From Amphiduros pacificus (lineage: Eukaryota > Annelida > Polychaeta > Phyllodocida > Hesionidae), in the NCBI GenBank assembly GCA_949316495.1, contig OX439005.1, positions 7,411,001 through 7,475,000 on the forward strand: 64,000 nucleotides of DNA. The letters are read 5' to 3'. Below, one piece after another: positions 38,311-51,870 of the stretch. The notes below the pieces were generated by a model. It made no database searches and was not told the origin of the DNA. It saw only the letters and a list, made by a program, of their open reading frames with translations. A program made the translations under genes and the position numbers. Within the stretch, counting starts at the first letter, position 1; each line of letters starts with the position of its first letter.

Positions 38311-39518
38311 CAATTGAAATGATGTTTAATTTTCAATATATTTATATTGTTCTGATACTAAACTGCATAATGCATGCACAGTATATTCATCATTTTCGGT
38401 TATATGCTCATGTATGTTAATGCTGTTTTGACTCTCACAAAATCAAACAATAACTTTTAATCTTTCGCTTGAGATAATTAGTAAATTAAGCACATTTCTC
38501 ACATATCATACAAAGACAAATTCCAGATTGAGCCCCAACTCCACATCTAGATTCTTGCCTTCAAGGAGAAATATCCGTCAGGTAATATGTTAATAATGCA
38601 CCATTAGATATTTGATTGATGGCACAATAACCTCATTTTTGATTTTTGGCGACTCATTTTTTTGTCAAACTTGTTGTCAATTTGAATTTATTGTGACTGA
38701 AATTTGAGATAAATGACAACAAATATTCTCTCCTTTCCTCATTCATGGGCAGCATTAGTTTACATTATTGAATATAACTTCAATTATTTGTAATTAAATT
38801 AATAATGTATGGAAATGTTTATACATAATGAAAGATACATCCAAAGATTCATTAAATACTTTCTATTATTTCAGTAGACGCTAACGTAAAATAGTTTGGG
38901 TATAATCATTTCCTCTGCCTTGCCCTTCACACTTGGATCCTTTCCAATTAGCACATCATTTGCAATTTAATTTTCTGCCTCTCCCTACCTTGTCTAAGTA
39001 GTCTATTTGCCTACTCAGACACATTAAATAGCAGAGTAGGAAACTACATGGCTCCTCTCATCACTCATTCACAAGCAACCAAATTTCTTCCACTGTATGT
39101 GACCCAGCATGGGTTGCTATTTGTAAGATTCTGGCATCCCAAATAGCCAATCCCTCAGAAATTACATAAGCGCCATAAATCTATGTTGAGAAAATTTTGC
39201 CCTCAATCTTTGTACTAAGCCTCAACTCTCATGCCACAAATTGGAAGTTACAAATACATTTTAAAGGGCCAGGTAACATCATTGTCTTTCCCCTAAAATT
39301 CAGAACTATTTGAAATACAAGGGGTTAAAGAATGTTGAAATTTCATCTTATTTGATACAACTGTCATTATAGAAATAAACGCGTAGAAGAGTTGCAACGC
39401 ACTTCAACTGGAAAATATTTTGGCTGCTTTGGAAAGCTTTCATTTGAGATTTTTGAAAGTCGCCAGTTTCAATTCTCAGAAAAGGTTCCTTTTGAGAAAT
39501 GTAAAGAAAAGTTGACTC

Positions 39519-39591
39519 GCACCGGAGTGGACTCGAACCACCAACCTTTCAGCTAACAGCTGAACGCGCTTACCAATTGCGCCACTGGTGC
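39519..39591 (-). tRNA. tRNA-Asn(GUU), canonical copy 28
   Basis: Exact 73-mer; type c unit. Confidence 0.86.
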
Positions 39592-40809
39592 CAATTGAAA
39601 TGATGTTTAATTTTCAATATATTTATATTGTTCTAATACTAAACTGCATAATGCATGCACAGTATATTCATCATTTCCGGTTATATGCTCATGTATGTTA
39701 ATGCGGTTTTGACTCTCACAAAATCAAACAATAACTTTTAATCTTTCGCTTGAGATAATTAGTAAATTAAGCACATTTCTCACATATCATACAAAGACAA
39801 ATTCCAGATTGAGCCCCAACTCCACATCTAGATTCTTGCCTTCAAGGAGAAATATCCGTCAGGTAATATGTTAATAATGCACCATTAGATATTTGATTGA
39901 TGGCACAATAACCTGATTATTGATTTTTGGCGACTCATTTTTTTGTCAAACTTGTTGTCAATTTGAATTTATTGTGAATTGTGACTGAAATTTGAGATTA
40001 ATGGCAACAAATATTCTCTCCTTTCCTCATTCATTGGCAGCATTAGTTTACATTATTGAATATAACTTCAATTATTTGTAATTAAATTAATAATGTATGG
40101 AAATGTTTATACATAATGAAAGATACATCCATAGATTCATTAAATACTTTCTATTATTTCAGTAGACGCTAACGTAAAATAGTTTGGATATAATTATTTC
40201 CTCTGCCTTGCCCTTCACTCTTGGATCCTTTCCAATTAGCACATCATTTGCAATTTTATTTTTTGCCTCTCCCTACCTTGTCTAAGTAGTCTATTTGCCT
40301 ACTCAGACACATTAAATAGCAGAGTAGGAAACTACATGGCTCCTCTCATCACTCATTCACAAGCTACCAAATTTCTTCCTCTGTATGTGACCCAGCATGG
40401 GTTGCTATTTGTAAGATTCCGGCATCCCAAATAGCCAATCCCTCAGAAATTATGACATAAGCGCCATAAATCTATGTTGAGAAAATTTTGCCCTCAATCT
40501 TTGTACTAAGCCTCAACTCTCATGCCACAAATTGGAAGTCACAAATACATTTTAAAGGGCCAGGTAACATCATTGTCTTTTCCCTAAAATTCAGAACTAT
40601 TTGAAATACAAGGGGTTAAAGAATGTTGAAATTTCATCTTATTTGATACAACTGTCATTATAGAAATAAACGCGTAGAAGAGTTACAACGCACTTCAACT
40701 GGAAAATGTTTTGGCTACTTCGGAAAGCTTTCATTTGAGATTTTTGAAAGTCGCCAGTTTCAATTCTCAGGAAAGGTTCCTTTTGAGAAATGTAAAGAAA
40801 AGTTGACTC

Positions 40810-40882
40810 GCACCGGAGTGGACTCGAACCACCAACCTTTCAGCTAACAGCTGAACGCGCTTACCAATTGCGCCACTGGTGC
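40810..40882 (-). tRNA. tRNA-Asn(GUU), canonical copy 29
   Basis: Exact 73-mer; type d unit. Confidence 0.86.
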
Positions 40883-40990
40883 CAATTGAAATGATGTTTA
40901 ATTTTCAATATATTTATATTGTTCTGATACTAGACTGCATAATGCATGCACAGTATATTCATCATTTCCGGTTATATGCTCATGTATGTT

Positions 40991-41135
40991 TGACTGGCCG
41001 AAATAGCTCAATTGGTAGAGTATTCGCCTTGAGATCCATGGGTTCTGGGTTCGAATCCTGGCCAGTTACTATCAACCGCTATGAGCAGACATTGTCTGGT
41101 ATCAGCGGTATATAAATGTCAGCTTTACTTAGCTT
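40991..41135 (+). mobile_element. tRNA-derived SINE, copy 7 (type d unit)
   Basis: ccatggg subtype; 5284 bp after copy 6. Confidence 0.9.
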
Positions 41136-42241
41136 TATGTTAATGCTGTTTTGACTCTCACAAAATCAAACAATAACTTTTAATCTTTCGCTTGAGATAA
41201 TTAGTAAATTAAGCACATTTCTCACATATCATACAAAGACAAATTCCAGATTGAGCCCCAACTCCACATCTAGATTCTTGCCTTCAAGGAGAAATATCCG
41301 TCAGGTAATATGTTAATAATGCACCATTAGATATTTGATTGATGGCACAATAACCTCATTATTGATTTTTGGCGACTCATTTTTTTGTCAAACTTGTTGT
41401 CAATTTGAATTTATTGTGACTGAAATTTGAGATAAATGACAACAAATATTCTCTCCTTTCCTCATTCATTGGCAGCATTAGTTTACATTATTGAATATAA
41501 CTTCAATTATTTGTAATTAAATTAATAATGTATGGAAATGTTTATACATAATGAAAGATACATCCAAAGAATCATTAAATACTTTCTATTATTTCAGTAG
41601 ACGCCAACGTAAAATAGTTTGGATATAATTATTTCCACTGCCTTGCCCTTCACACTTGGATCCTTTCCAATTAGCACATCATTTGCAATTCTATTTTTTG
41701 CCTCTCCCTACCTTGTCTAAGTAGTCTATTTGCCTACTCAGACACATTAAATAGCAGAGTAGGAAACTACATGGCTCCTCTCATCACTCATTCACAAGCA
41801 ACCAAATTTCTTCCACTGTATGTGACCCAGCATGGGTTGCTATTTGTAAGATTCTGGCATCCCAAATAGCCAATCCCTCAGAAATTACATAAGCGCCATA
41901 AATCTATGTTGAGAAAATGTTGCCCTCAATCTTTGTACTAAGCCTCAACTCTCATGCCACAAATTGGAAGTCACAAATACATTTTAAAGGGCAAGGTAAC
42001 ATCATTGTCTTTCCCCTAAAATTCAGAACTATTTGAAATACAAGGGGTTAAAGAATGTTGAAATTTCATCTTATTTGATACAACTGTCATTATAGAAATA
42101 AACGCGTAGAAGAGTTGCAATGCACTTCAACTGGAAAATATTTTGGCTGCTTTGGAAAGCTTTCATTTGAGATTTTTGAAAGTCGCCAGTTTCAATTCTC
42201 AGAAAAGGTTCCTTTTGAGAAATGTAAAGAAAAGTTGACTC

Positions 42242-42314
42242 GCACCGGAGTGGACTCGAACCACCAACCTTTCAGCTAACAGCTGAACGCGCTTACCAAT
42301 TTCGCCACTGGTGC
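42242..42314 (-). tRNA. tRNA-Asn-like, type F variant (copy 30)
   Basis: A13/G22 mismatch as in copy 26. Confidence 0.65.
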
Positions 42315-43521
42315 CAATTGAAATGATGTTTATTTTCAATATATTTATATTGTTCTTATACTAAACTGCATAATGCATGCACAGTATATTCATCATTTCC
42401 GGTTATATGCTCATGTATGTTAATGCGGTTTTGACTCTCACAAAATCAAACAATAACTTTTAATCTTTCGCTTGAGATAATTAGTAAATTAAGCACATTT
42501 CTCACATATCATACAAAGACAAATTCCAGATTGAGCCCCAACTCCACATCTAGATTCTTGCCTTCAAGGAGAAATATCCTTCAGGTAATATGTTAATAAT
42601 GCACCATTAGATATTTGATTGATGGCACAATAACCTCATTTTTGATTTTTGGCGACTCATTTTTTTGTCAAACTTGTTGTCAATTTGAATTTATTGTGAC
42701 TGAAATTTGAGATAAATGACAACAAATATTCTCTCCTTTCCTCATTCATGGGCAGCATTAGTTTACATTATTGAATATAACTTCAATTATTTGTAATTAA
42801 ATTAATAATGTATGGAAATGTTTATACATAATGAAAGATACATCCAAAGATTCATTAAATACTTTCTATTATTTCAGTAGACGCTAACGTAAAATAGTTT
42901 GGGTATAATCATTTCCTCTGCCTTGCCCTTCACACTTGGATCCTTTCCAATTAGCACATCATTTGCAATTTTATTTTTTGCCTCTCCCTACCTTGTCTAA
43001 GTAGTCTATTTGCCTACTCAGACACATTAAATAGCAGAGTAGGAAACTACATGGCTCCTCTCATCACTCATTCACAAGCAACCAAATTTCTTCCACTGTA
43101 TGTGACCCAGCATGGGTTGCTATTTGTAAGATTCTGGCATCCCAAATAGCCAATCCCTCAGAAATTACATAAGCGCCATAAATCTTTGTTGAGAAAATTT
43201 TGCCCTCAATCTTTGTACTAAGCCTCAACTCTCATGCCACAAATTGGAAGTCACAAATACATTTTAAAGGGCCAGGTAACATCATTGTCTTTCCCCTAAA
43301 ATTCAGAACTATTTGAAATACAAGGGGTTAAAGAATGTTGAAATTTCATCTCATTTGATACAACTGTCATTATAGAAATAAACGTGTAGAAGAGTTGCAA
43401 CGCACTTCAACTGGAAAATATTTTGGCTGCTTTGGAAAGCTTTCATTTGAGATTTTTGAAAGTCGCCAGTTTCAATTCTCAGGAAAGGTTCCTTTTGAGA
43501 AGTGTAAAGAAAAGTTGACTT

Positions 43522-43594
43522 GCACCGGAGTGGACTCGAACCACCAACCTTTCAGCTAACAGCTGAACGTGCTTACCAATTGCGCCACTGGTGC
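43522..43594 (-). tRNA. tRNA-Asn-like, type E with altered discriminator (copy 31)
   Basis: Same two changes as copy 27, one 5284-bp period later. Confidence 0.55.
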
Positions 43595-44813
43595 CAATTG
43601 AAATGATGTTTAATTTTCAATATATTTATATTGTTCTGATACTAAACTGCATAATGCATGCACAGTATATTCATCATTTCCGGTTATATGCTCATGTATG
43701 TTAATGCTGTTTTGACTCTCACAAAATCAAACAATAACTTTTAATCTTTCGCTTGAGATAATTAGTAAATTAAGCACATTTCTCACATATCATACAAAGA
43801 CAAATTCCAGATTGAGCCCCAACTCCACATCTAGATTCTTGCCTTCAAGGAGAAATATCCGTCAGGTAATATGTTAATAATGCACCATTAGATATTTGAT
43901 TGATGGCACAATAACCTCATTCTTGATTTTTGGCGACTCATTTTTTTTGTCAAACTTGTTGTCAATTTGAATTTATTGTGAATTGTGACTGAAATTTGAG
44001 ATTAATGGCAACAAATATTCTCTCCTTTCCTCATTCATTGGCAGCATTAGTTTACATTATTGAATATAACTTCAATTATTTGTAATTAAATTAATAATGT
44101 ATGGAAATGTTTATACATAATGAAAGATACATCCATAGATTCATTAAATACTTTCTATTATTTCAGTAGACGCTAACGTAAAATAGTTTGGATATAATTA
44201 TTTCCTCTGCCTTGCCCTTTACTCTTGGATCCTTTCCAATTAGCACATCATTTGCAATTTTATTTTTTGCCTCTCCCTACCTTGTCTAAGTAGTCTATTT
44301 GCCTACTCAGACACATTAAATAGCAGAGTAGGAAACTACATGGCTCCTCTCATCACTCATTCACAAGCAACCAAATTTCTTCCTCTGTATGTGACCCAGC
44401 ATGGGTTGCTATTTGTAAGATTCCGGCATCCCAAATAGCCAATCCCTCAGAAATTATGACATAAGCGCCATAAATCTATGTTGAGAAAATTTTGCCCTCA
44501 ATCTTTGTACTAAGCCTCAACTCTCATGCCACAAATTGGAAGTCACAAATACATTTTAAAGGGCCAGGTAACATCATTGTCTTTTCCCTAAAATTCAGAA
44601 CTATTTGAAATACAAGGGGTTAAAGAATGTTGAAATTTCATCTTATTTGATACAACTGTCATTATAGAAATAAACGCGTAGAAGAGTTACAACGCACTTC
44701 AACTGGAAAATGTTTTGGCTGCTTTGGAAAGCTTTCATTTGAGATTTTTGAAAGTCGCCAGTTTCAATTCTCAGGAAAGGTTCCTTTTGAGAAATGTAAA
44801 GAAAAGTTGACTC

Positions 44814-44886
44814 GCACCGGAGTGGACTCGAACCACCAACCTTTCAGCTAACAGCTGAACGCGCTTACCAATTGCGCCACTGGTGC
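44814..44886 (-). tRNA. tRNA-Asn(GUU), canonical copy 32
   Basis: Exact 73-mer; the unit carries a 39-bp spacer deletion about 150 bp upstream of the tRNA. Confidence 0.86.
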
Positions 44887-46058
44887 CAATTGAAATGATG
44901 TTTAATTTTCAATATATTTATATTGTTCTGATACTAAACTGCATAATGCATGCACAGTATATTCATCATTTCCGGTTATATGCTCATGTATGTTAATGCT
45001 GTTTTGACTCTCACAAAATCAAACAATAACTTTTCTCACATATCATACAAAGACAAATTCCAGATTGAGCCCCAACTCCACATCTAGATTCTTGCCTTCA
45101 AGGAGAAATATCCTTCAGGTAATATGTTAATAATGCACCATTAGATATTTGATTGATGGCACAATAACCTCATTTTTGATTTTTGGCGACTCATTTTTTT
45201 GTCAAACTTGTTGTCAATTTGAATTTATTGTGACTGAAATTTGAGATAAATGACAACAAATATTCTCTCCTTTCCTCATTCATGGGCAGCATTAGTTTAC
45301 ATTATTGAATATAACTTCAATTATTTGTAATTATATTAATAATGTATGGAAATGTTTATACATAATGAAAGATACATCCAAAGATTCATTAAATACTTTC
45401 TATTATTTCAGTAGACGCTAACGTAAAATAGTTTTGATATAATCATTTCCTCTGCCTTGCCCTTCACACTTGGATCCTTTCCAATTAGCACATCATTTGC
45501 AATTTTATTTTTTGCCTCTCCCTACCTTGTCTATGTAGTCTATTTGCCTACTCAGACACATTAAATAGCAGAGTAGGAAACTACATGGCTCCTCTCATCA
45601 CTCATTCACAAGCTACCAAATTTCTTCCTCTGTATGTGACCCAGCATGGGTTGCTATTTGTAAGATTCTGGCATCCCAAATAGCCAATCCCTCAGAAATT
45701 ATTACATAAGCGCCATAAATCTATGTTGAGAAAATTTTGCCCTCAATCTTTGTACTAAGCCTCAACTCTCATGCCACAAATTGGAAGTCACAAATACATT
45801 TTAAAGGGCCAGGTAACATCATTGTCTTTTCCCTAAAATTCAGAACTATTTGAAATACAAGGGGTTAAAGAATGTTGAAATTTCATCTTATTTGATACAA
45901 CTGTCATTATAGAAATAAACGCGTAGAAGAGTTGCAACGCACTTCAACTGGAAAATATTTTGGCTGCTTTGGAAAGCTTTCATTTGAGATTTTTGAAAGT
46001 CGCCAGTTTCAATTCTCAGAAAAGGTTCCTTTTGAGAAATGTAAAGAAAAGTTGACTC

Positions 46059-46131
46059 GCACCGGAGTGGACTCGAACCACCAACCTTTCAGCTAACAGC
46101 TGAACGCGCTTACCAATTGCGCCACTGGTGC
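46059..46131 (-). tRNA. tRNA-Asn(GUU), canonical copy 33
   Basis: Exact 73-mer. Confidence 0.86.
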
Positions 46132-47342
46132 CAATTGAAATGATGTTTAATTTTCAATATATTTATATTGTTCTAATACTAAACTGCATAATGCATGCAC
46201 AGTATATTCATCATTTCCGGTTATATGCTCATGTATGTTAATGCTGTTTTGACTCTCACAAAATCAAACAATAACTTTTAATCTTTCGCTTGAGATAATT
46301 AGTAAATTAAGCACATTTCTCACATATCATACAAAGACAAATTCCAGATTGAGCCCCAACTCCACATCTAGATTCTTGCCTTCAAGGAGAAAAATCCTTC
46401 AGGTAATATGTTAATAATGCACCATTAGATATTTGATTGATAGCACAATAACCTCATTATTGATTTTTGGCGACTCATTTTTTTGTCAAACTTGTTGTCA
46501 ATTTGAATTTATTGTGACTGAAATTTGAGATAAATGGCAACAAATATTCTCTCCTTTCCTCATTCATTGGCAGCATTAGTTTACATTATTGAATATAACT
46601 TCAATTATTTGTAATTAAATTAATAATGTATGGAAATGTTTATACATAATGAAAGATACATCCAAAGATTCATTAAATACTTTCTATTATTTCAGTAGAC
46701 GCTAACGTAAAATAGTTTGGATATAATTATTTCCTCTGCCTTGCCCTTCACACTTGGATCCTTTCCAATTAGCACATCATTTGCAATTTTATTTTTTGCC
46801 TCTCCCTACCTTGTCTAAGTAGTCTATTTGCCTACTCAGACACATTAAATAGCAGATTAGGAAACTACATGGCTCCTCTCATCACTCATTCACAAGCTAC
46901 CAAATTTCTTCCTCTGTATGTGACCCAGCATGGGTTGCTATTTGTAAGATTCTGGCATCCCAAATAGCCAATCCCTCAGAAATTATTACATAAGCGCCAT
47001 AAATCTATGTTGAGAAAATTTTGCCCTCAATCTTTGTACTAAGCCTCAACTCTCATGCCACAAATTGGAAGTCACAAATACATTTTAGAGGGCCAGGTAA
47101 CATCATTGTCTTTTCCCTAAAATTCAGAACTATTTGAAATACAAGGGGTTAAAGAATGTTGAAATTTCATCTTATTTGATACAACTGTCATTATAGAAAT
47201 AAACGCGTAGAAGAGTTGCAACGCACTTCAACTGGAAAATATTTTGGCTGCTTTGGAAAGCTTTCATTTGAGATTTTTGAAAGTCGCCAGTTTCAATTCT
47301 CAGAAAAGGTTCCTTTTGAGAAATGTAAAGAAAAGTTGACTC

Positions 47343-47415
47343 GCACCGGAGTGGACTCGAACCACCAACCTTTCAGCTAACAGCTGAACGCGCTTACCAA
47401 TTGCGCCACTGGTGC
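47343..47415 (-). tRNA. tRNA-Asn(GUU), canonical copy 34
   Basis: Exact 73-mer, next to the last SINE copy. Confidence 0.86.
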
Positions 47416-47523
47416 CAATTGACATGATGTTTAATTTTCAATATATTTATATTGTTCTGATACTAGACTGCATAATGCATGCACAGTATATTCATCATTT
47501 CCGGTTATATGCTCATGTATGTT

Positions 47524-47668
47524 TGACTGGCCGAAATAGCTCAATTGGTAGAGTATTCGCCTTGATATCCAGGGGTTCTGGGTTCGAATCCTGGCCAGTT
47601 ACTATCAACCGCTATGAGCAGACATTGTCTGGTATCAGCGGTATATAAATGTCAGCTTTACTTAGCTT
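47524..47668 (+). mobile_element. tRNA-derived SINE, copy 8
   Basis: ccagggg subtype with a private gagatcc to gatatcc change between the A and B boxes; same site and TATGTT flanks. Confidence 0.9.
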
Positions 47669-49235
47669 TATGTTAATGCTGTTTTGACTCTCACAAAATC
47701 AAACAATAACTTTTAATCTTTCGCTTGAGATAATTAGTAAATTAAGCACATTTCTCACATATCATACAAAGACAAATTCCAGATTGAGCCCCAACTCCAC
47801 ATCTAGATTCTTGCCTTCAGGGAGAAATATCCGTCAGGTAATATGTTAATAATGCATCATTAGATATTTGATTGATGGCACAATAACCTCATTTTTGATT
47901 TTTGGCGACTCATTTTTTTGTCAAACTTGTTGTCAATTTGAATTTATTGTGACTGAAATTTGAGATAAATGACAACAAATATTCTCTCCTTTCCTCATTC
48001 ATGGGCAGCATTAGTTTACATTATTGAATATAACTTCAATTATTTGTAATTAAATTAATAATGTATGGAAATGTTTATACATAATGAAAGATACATCCAA
48101 AGAATCATTAAATACTTTCTATTATTTCAGTAGACGCCAACGTAAAATAGTTTGGATATAATTATTTCCTCTGCCTTGCCCTTCACACTTGGATCCTTTC
48201 CAATTAGCACATCATTTGCAATTCTATTTTTTGCCTCTCCCTACCTTGTCTAAGTAGTCTATTTGCCTACTCAGACACATTAAATAGCAGAGTAGGAAAC
48301 TACATGGCTCCTCTCATCACTCATTCACAAGCTACACATCTAGATTCTTGCCTTCAAGGAGAAATATCCGTCAGGTAATATGTTAATAATGCAGCATTAG
48401 ATATTTGATTGATGGCACAATAACCTCATTCTTGATTTTTGGCGACTCATTTTTTTGTCAAACTTGTTGTCAATTTGAATTTATTGTGACTGAAATTTGA
48501 GATAAATGACAACAAATATTCTCTCCTTTCCTCATTCATGGGCAGCATTAGTTTACATTATTGAATATAACTTCAATTATTTGTAATTAAATTAATAATG
48601 TATGGAAATGTTTATACATAATGAAAGATACATCCAAAGAATCATTAAATACTTTCTATTATTTCAGTAGACGCCAACGTAAAATAGTTTGGATATAATT
48701 ATTTCCTCTGCCTTGCCCTTCACACTTGGATCCTTTCCAATTAGCACATCATTTGCAATTCTATTTTTGCCTCTCCCTACCTTGTCTAAGTAGTCTATTT
48801 GCCTACTCAGACACATTAAATAGCAGAGTAGGAAACTACATGGCTCATCTCATCACTCATTCACAAGCAACCAAATTTCTTCCACTGTATGTGACCCAGC
48901 ATGGGTTGCTATTTGTAAGATTCTGGCATCCCAAATAGCCAATCCCTCAGAAATTACATAAGCGCCATAAATCTATGTTGAGAAAATGTTGCCCTCAATC
49001 TTTGTACTAAGCCTCAACTCTCATGCCACAAATTGGAAGTCACAAATACATTTTAAAGGGCCAGGTAACATCATTATCTTTCCCCTAAAATTCAGAACTA
49101 TTTGAAATACAAGGGGTTAAAGAATGTTGAAATTTCATCTCATTTGATACAACTGTCATTATAGAAATAAACGTGTAGAAGAGTTTCAATTCTCAGGAAA
49201 GGTTCCTTTTGAGAAGTGTAAAGAAAAGTTGACTC

Positions 49236-49308
49236 GCACCGGAGTGGACTCGAACCACCAACCTTTCAGCTAACAGCTGAACGCGCTTACCAATTGCGCC
49301 ACTGGTGC
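49236..49308 (-). tRNA. tRNA-Asn(GUU), canonical copy 35
   Basis: Exact 73-mer, though the spacer just downstream of its terminator is shortened by about 74 bp. Confidence 0.86.
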
Positions 49309-50516
49309 CAATTGAAATGATGTTTAATTTTCAATATATTTATATTGTTCTGATACTAAACTGCGTAATGCATGCACAGTATATTCATCATTTCCGGTTA
49401 TATGCTCATGTATGTTAATGCTGTTTTGACTCTCACAAAATCAAACAATAACTTTTAATCTTTCGCTTGAGATAATAAGTAAATTAAGCACATTTCTCAC
49501 ATATCATACAAAGACAAATTCCAGATTGAGCCCCAACTCCACATCTAGATTCTTGCCTTCAAGGAGAAATATCCTTCAGGTAATATGTTAATAATGCACC
49601 ATTAGATATTTGATTGATGGCACAATAACCTCATTCTTGATTTTTGGCGACTCATTTTTTTGTCAAACTTGTTGTCAATTTGAATTTATTGTGACTGAAA
49701 TTTGAGATAAATGACAACAAATATTCTCTCCTTTCCTCATTCATGGGCAGCATTAGTTTACATTATTGAATATAACTTCAATTATTTGTAATTAAATTAA
49801 TAATGTATGGAAATGTTTATACATAATGAAAGATACATCCAAAGATTCATTAAATACTTTCTATTATTTCAGTAGACGCTTACGTAAAATAGTTTGGATA
49901 TAATCATTTCCTCTGCCTTGCCCTTCACACTTGGATCCTTTCCAATTAGCACATCATTTGCAATTTTATTTTTTGCCTCTCCCTACCTTGTCTAAGTAGT
50001 CTATTTGCCTACTCAGACACATTAAATAGCAGAGTAGGAAACTACATGGCTCCTCTCATCACTCATTCACAAGCTACAAAATTTCTTCCTCTGTATGTGA
50101 CCCAGCATGGGTTGCTATTTGTAAGATTCTGGCATCCCAAATAGCCAATCCCTCACTAATTACATAAGCGCCATAAATCTATGTTGAGAAAATTTTGCCC
50201 TCAATCTTTGTACTAAGCCTCAACTCTCATGCCACAAATTGGTAGTCACAAATACATTTTAAAGGGCCAGGTAACATCATTGTCTTTTCCCTAAAATTCA
50301 GAACTATTTGAAATACAAGGGGTTAAAGAATGTTGAAATTTCATCTTATTTGATACAACTGTCATTATAGAAATAAACGCGTAGAAGAGTTACAACGCAC
50401 TTCAACTGGAAAATGTTTTGGCTGCTTTGGAAAGCTTTCATTTGAGATTTTTGAAAGTCGCCAGTTTCAATTCTCAGAAAAGGTTCCTTTTGAGAAATGT
50501 AAAGAAAAGTTGACTC

Positions 50517-50589
50517 GCACCGGAGTGGACTCGAACCACCAACCTTTCAGCTAACAGCTGAACGCGCTTACCAATTGCGCCACTGGTGC
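50517..50589 (-). tRNA. tRNA-Asn(GUU), canonical copy 36
   Basis: Exact 73-mer. Confidence 0.86.
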
Positions 50590-51797
50590 CAATTGAAATG
50601 ATGTTTAATTTTCAATATATTTATATTGTTCTGATACTAAACTGCATAATGCATGCACAGTATATTCATCATTTCCGGTTTTATGCTCATGTATGTTAAT
50701 GCTGTTTTGACTCTCACAAAATCAAACAATAACTTTTAATCTTTCGCTTGAGATAATTAGTAAATTAAGCACATTTCTCACATATCATACAAAGACAGAT
50801 TCCAGATTGAGCCCCAACTCCACATCTAGATTCTTGCCTTCAAGGAGAAATATCCTTCAGGTAATATGTTAATAATGCACCATTAGATATTCGATTGATG
50901 GCACAATAACCTCATTCTTGATTTTTGGCGACTCATTTTTTTGTCAAACTTGTTGTCAATTTGAATTTATTGTGACTGAAATTTGAGATAAATGACAACA
51001 AATATTCTCTCCTTTCCTCATTCATGGGCAGCATTAGTTTACATTATTGAATATAACTTCAATTATTTGTAATTAAATTAATAATGTATGGAAATGTTTA
51101 TACATAATGAAAGATACATCCAAAGATTCATTAAATACTTTCTATTATTTCAGTAGACGCTAACGTAAAATAGTTTAGATATAATCATTCCCTCTGCCTT
51201 GCCCTTCACACTTGGATCCTTTCCAATTAGCACATCATTTGCAATATTATTTTTTGCCTCTCCCTACCTTGTCTAAGTAGTCTATTTGCCTACTCAGACA
51301 CATTAAATAGCAGAGTAGGAAACTACATGGCTCCTCTCATCACTCATTCACAAGCTACAAAATTTCTTCCTCTGTATGTGACCCAGCATGGGTTGCTATT
51401 TGTAAGATTCTGGCATCCCAAATAGCCAATCCCTCACTAATTACATAAGCGCCATAAATCTATGTTGAGAAAATTTTGCCCTCAATCTTTGTACTAAGCC
51501 TCAACTCTCATGCCACAAATTGGTAGTCACAAATACATTTTAAAGGGCCAGGTAACATCATTGTCTTTTCCCTAAAATTCAGAACTATTTGAAATACAAG
51601 GGGTTAAAGAATGTTGAAATTTCATCTTATTTGATACAACTGTCATTATAGAAATAAACGCGTAGAAGAGTTACAACGCACTTCAACTGGAAAATGTTTT
51701 GGCTGCTTTGGAAAGCTTTCATTTGAGATTTTTGAAAGTCGCCAGTTTCAATTCTCAGAAAAGGTTCCTTTTGAGAAATGTAAAGAAAAGTTGACTC

Positions 51798-51870
51798 GCA
51801 CCGGAGTGGACTCGAACCACCAACCTTTCAGCTAACAGCTGAACGCGCTTACCAATTGCGCCACTGGTGC
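51798..51870 (-). tRNA. tRNA-Asn(GUU), canonical copy 37
   Basis: Exact 73-mer. Confidence 0.86.

Larger units (their letters stand above)
34779..44066. repeat. Higher-order repeat d-e-f-c, period 5284 bp, nearly two copies
   Basis: 34779-40062 holds units d (SINE), e, f, c. The order d, e, f resumes at 40063 with the same private markers: gaaaatgttgccc and gggcaagg in e, aaatctttgttg and acttgcaccgg in f. The fourth unit of the second block, at 44067, differs. Confidence 0.85.
44067..48567. repeat. Irregular stretch of satellite units, including a 537-bp truncated unit
   Basis: Units at 44067 (39-bp deletion near 45035, removing part of the segment after aataactttt), 45312, 46596 (SINE) and 48031. 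The last is only 537 bp: it jumps near 48335 from cacaagctac to acatctagattc and so has no tRNA. No other gene is present. Confidence 0.85.

Noticed and set aside
48726-48938. A 70-codon ORF in spacer
   Set aside because: It is opened by a small indel in one unit; the same stretch is closed in all other units.
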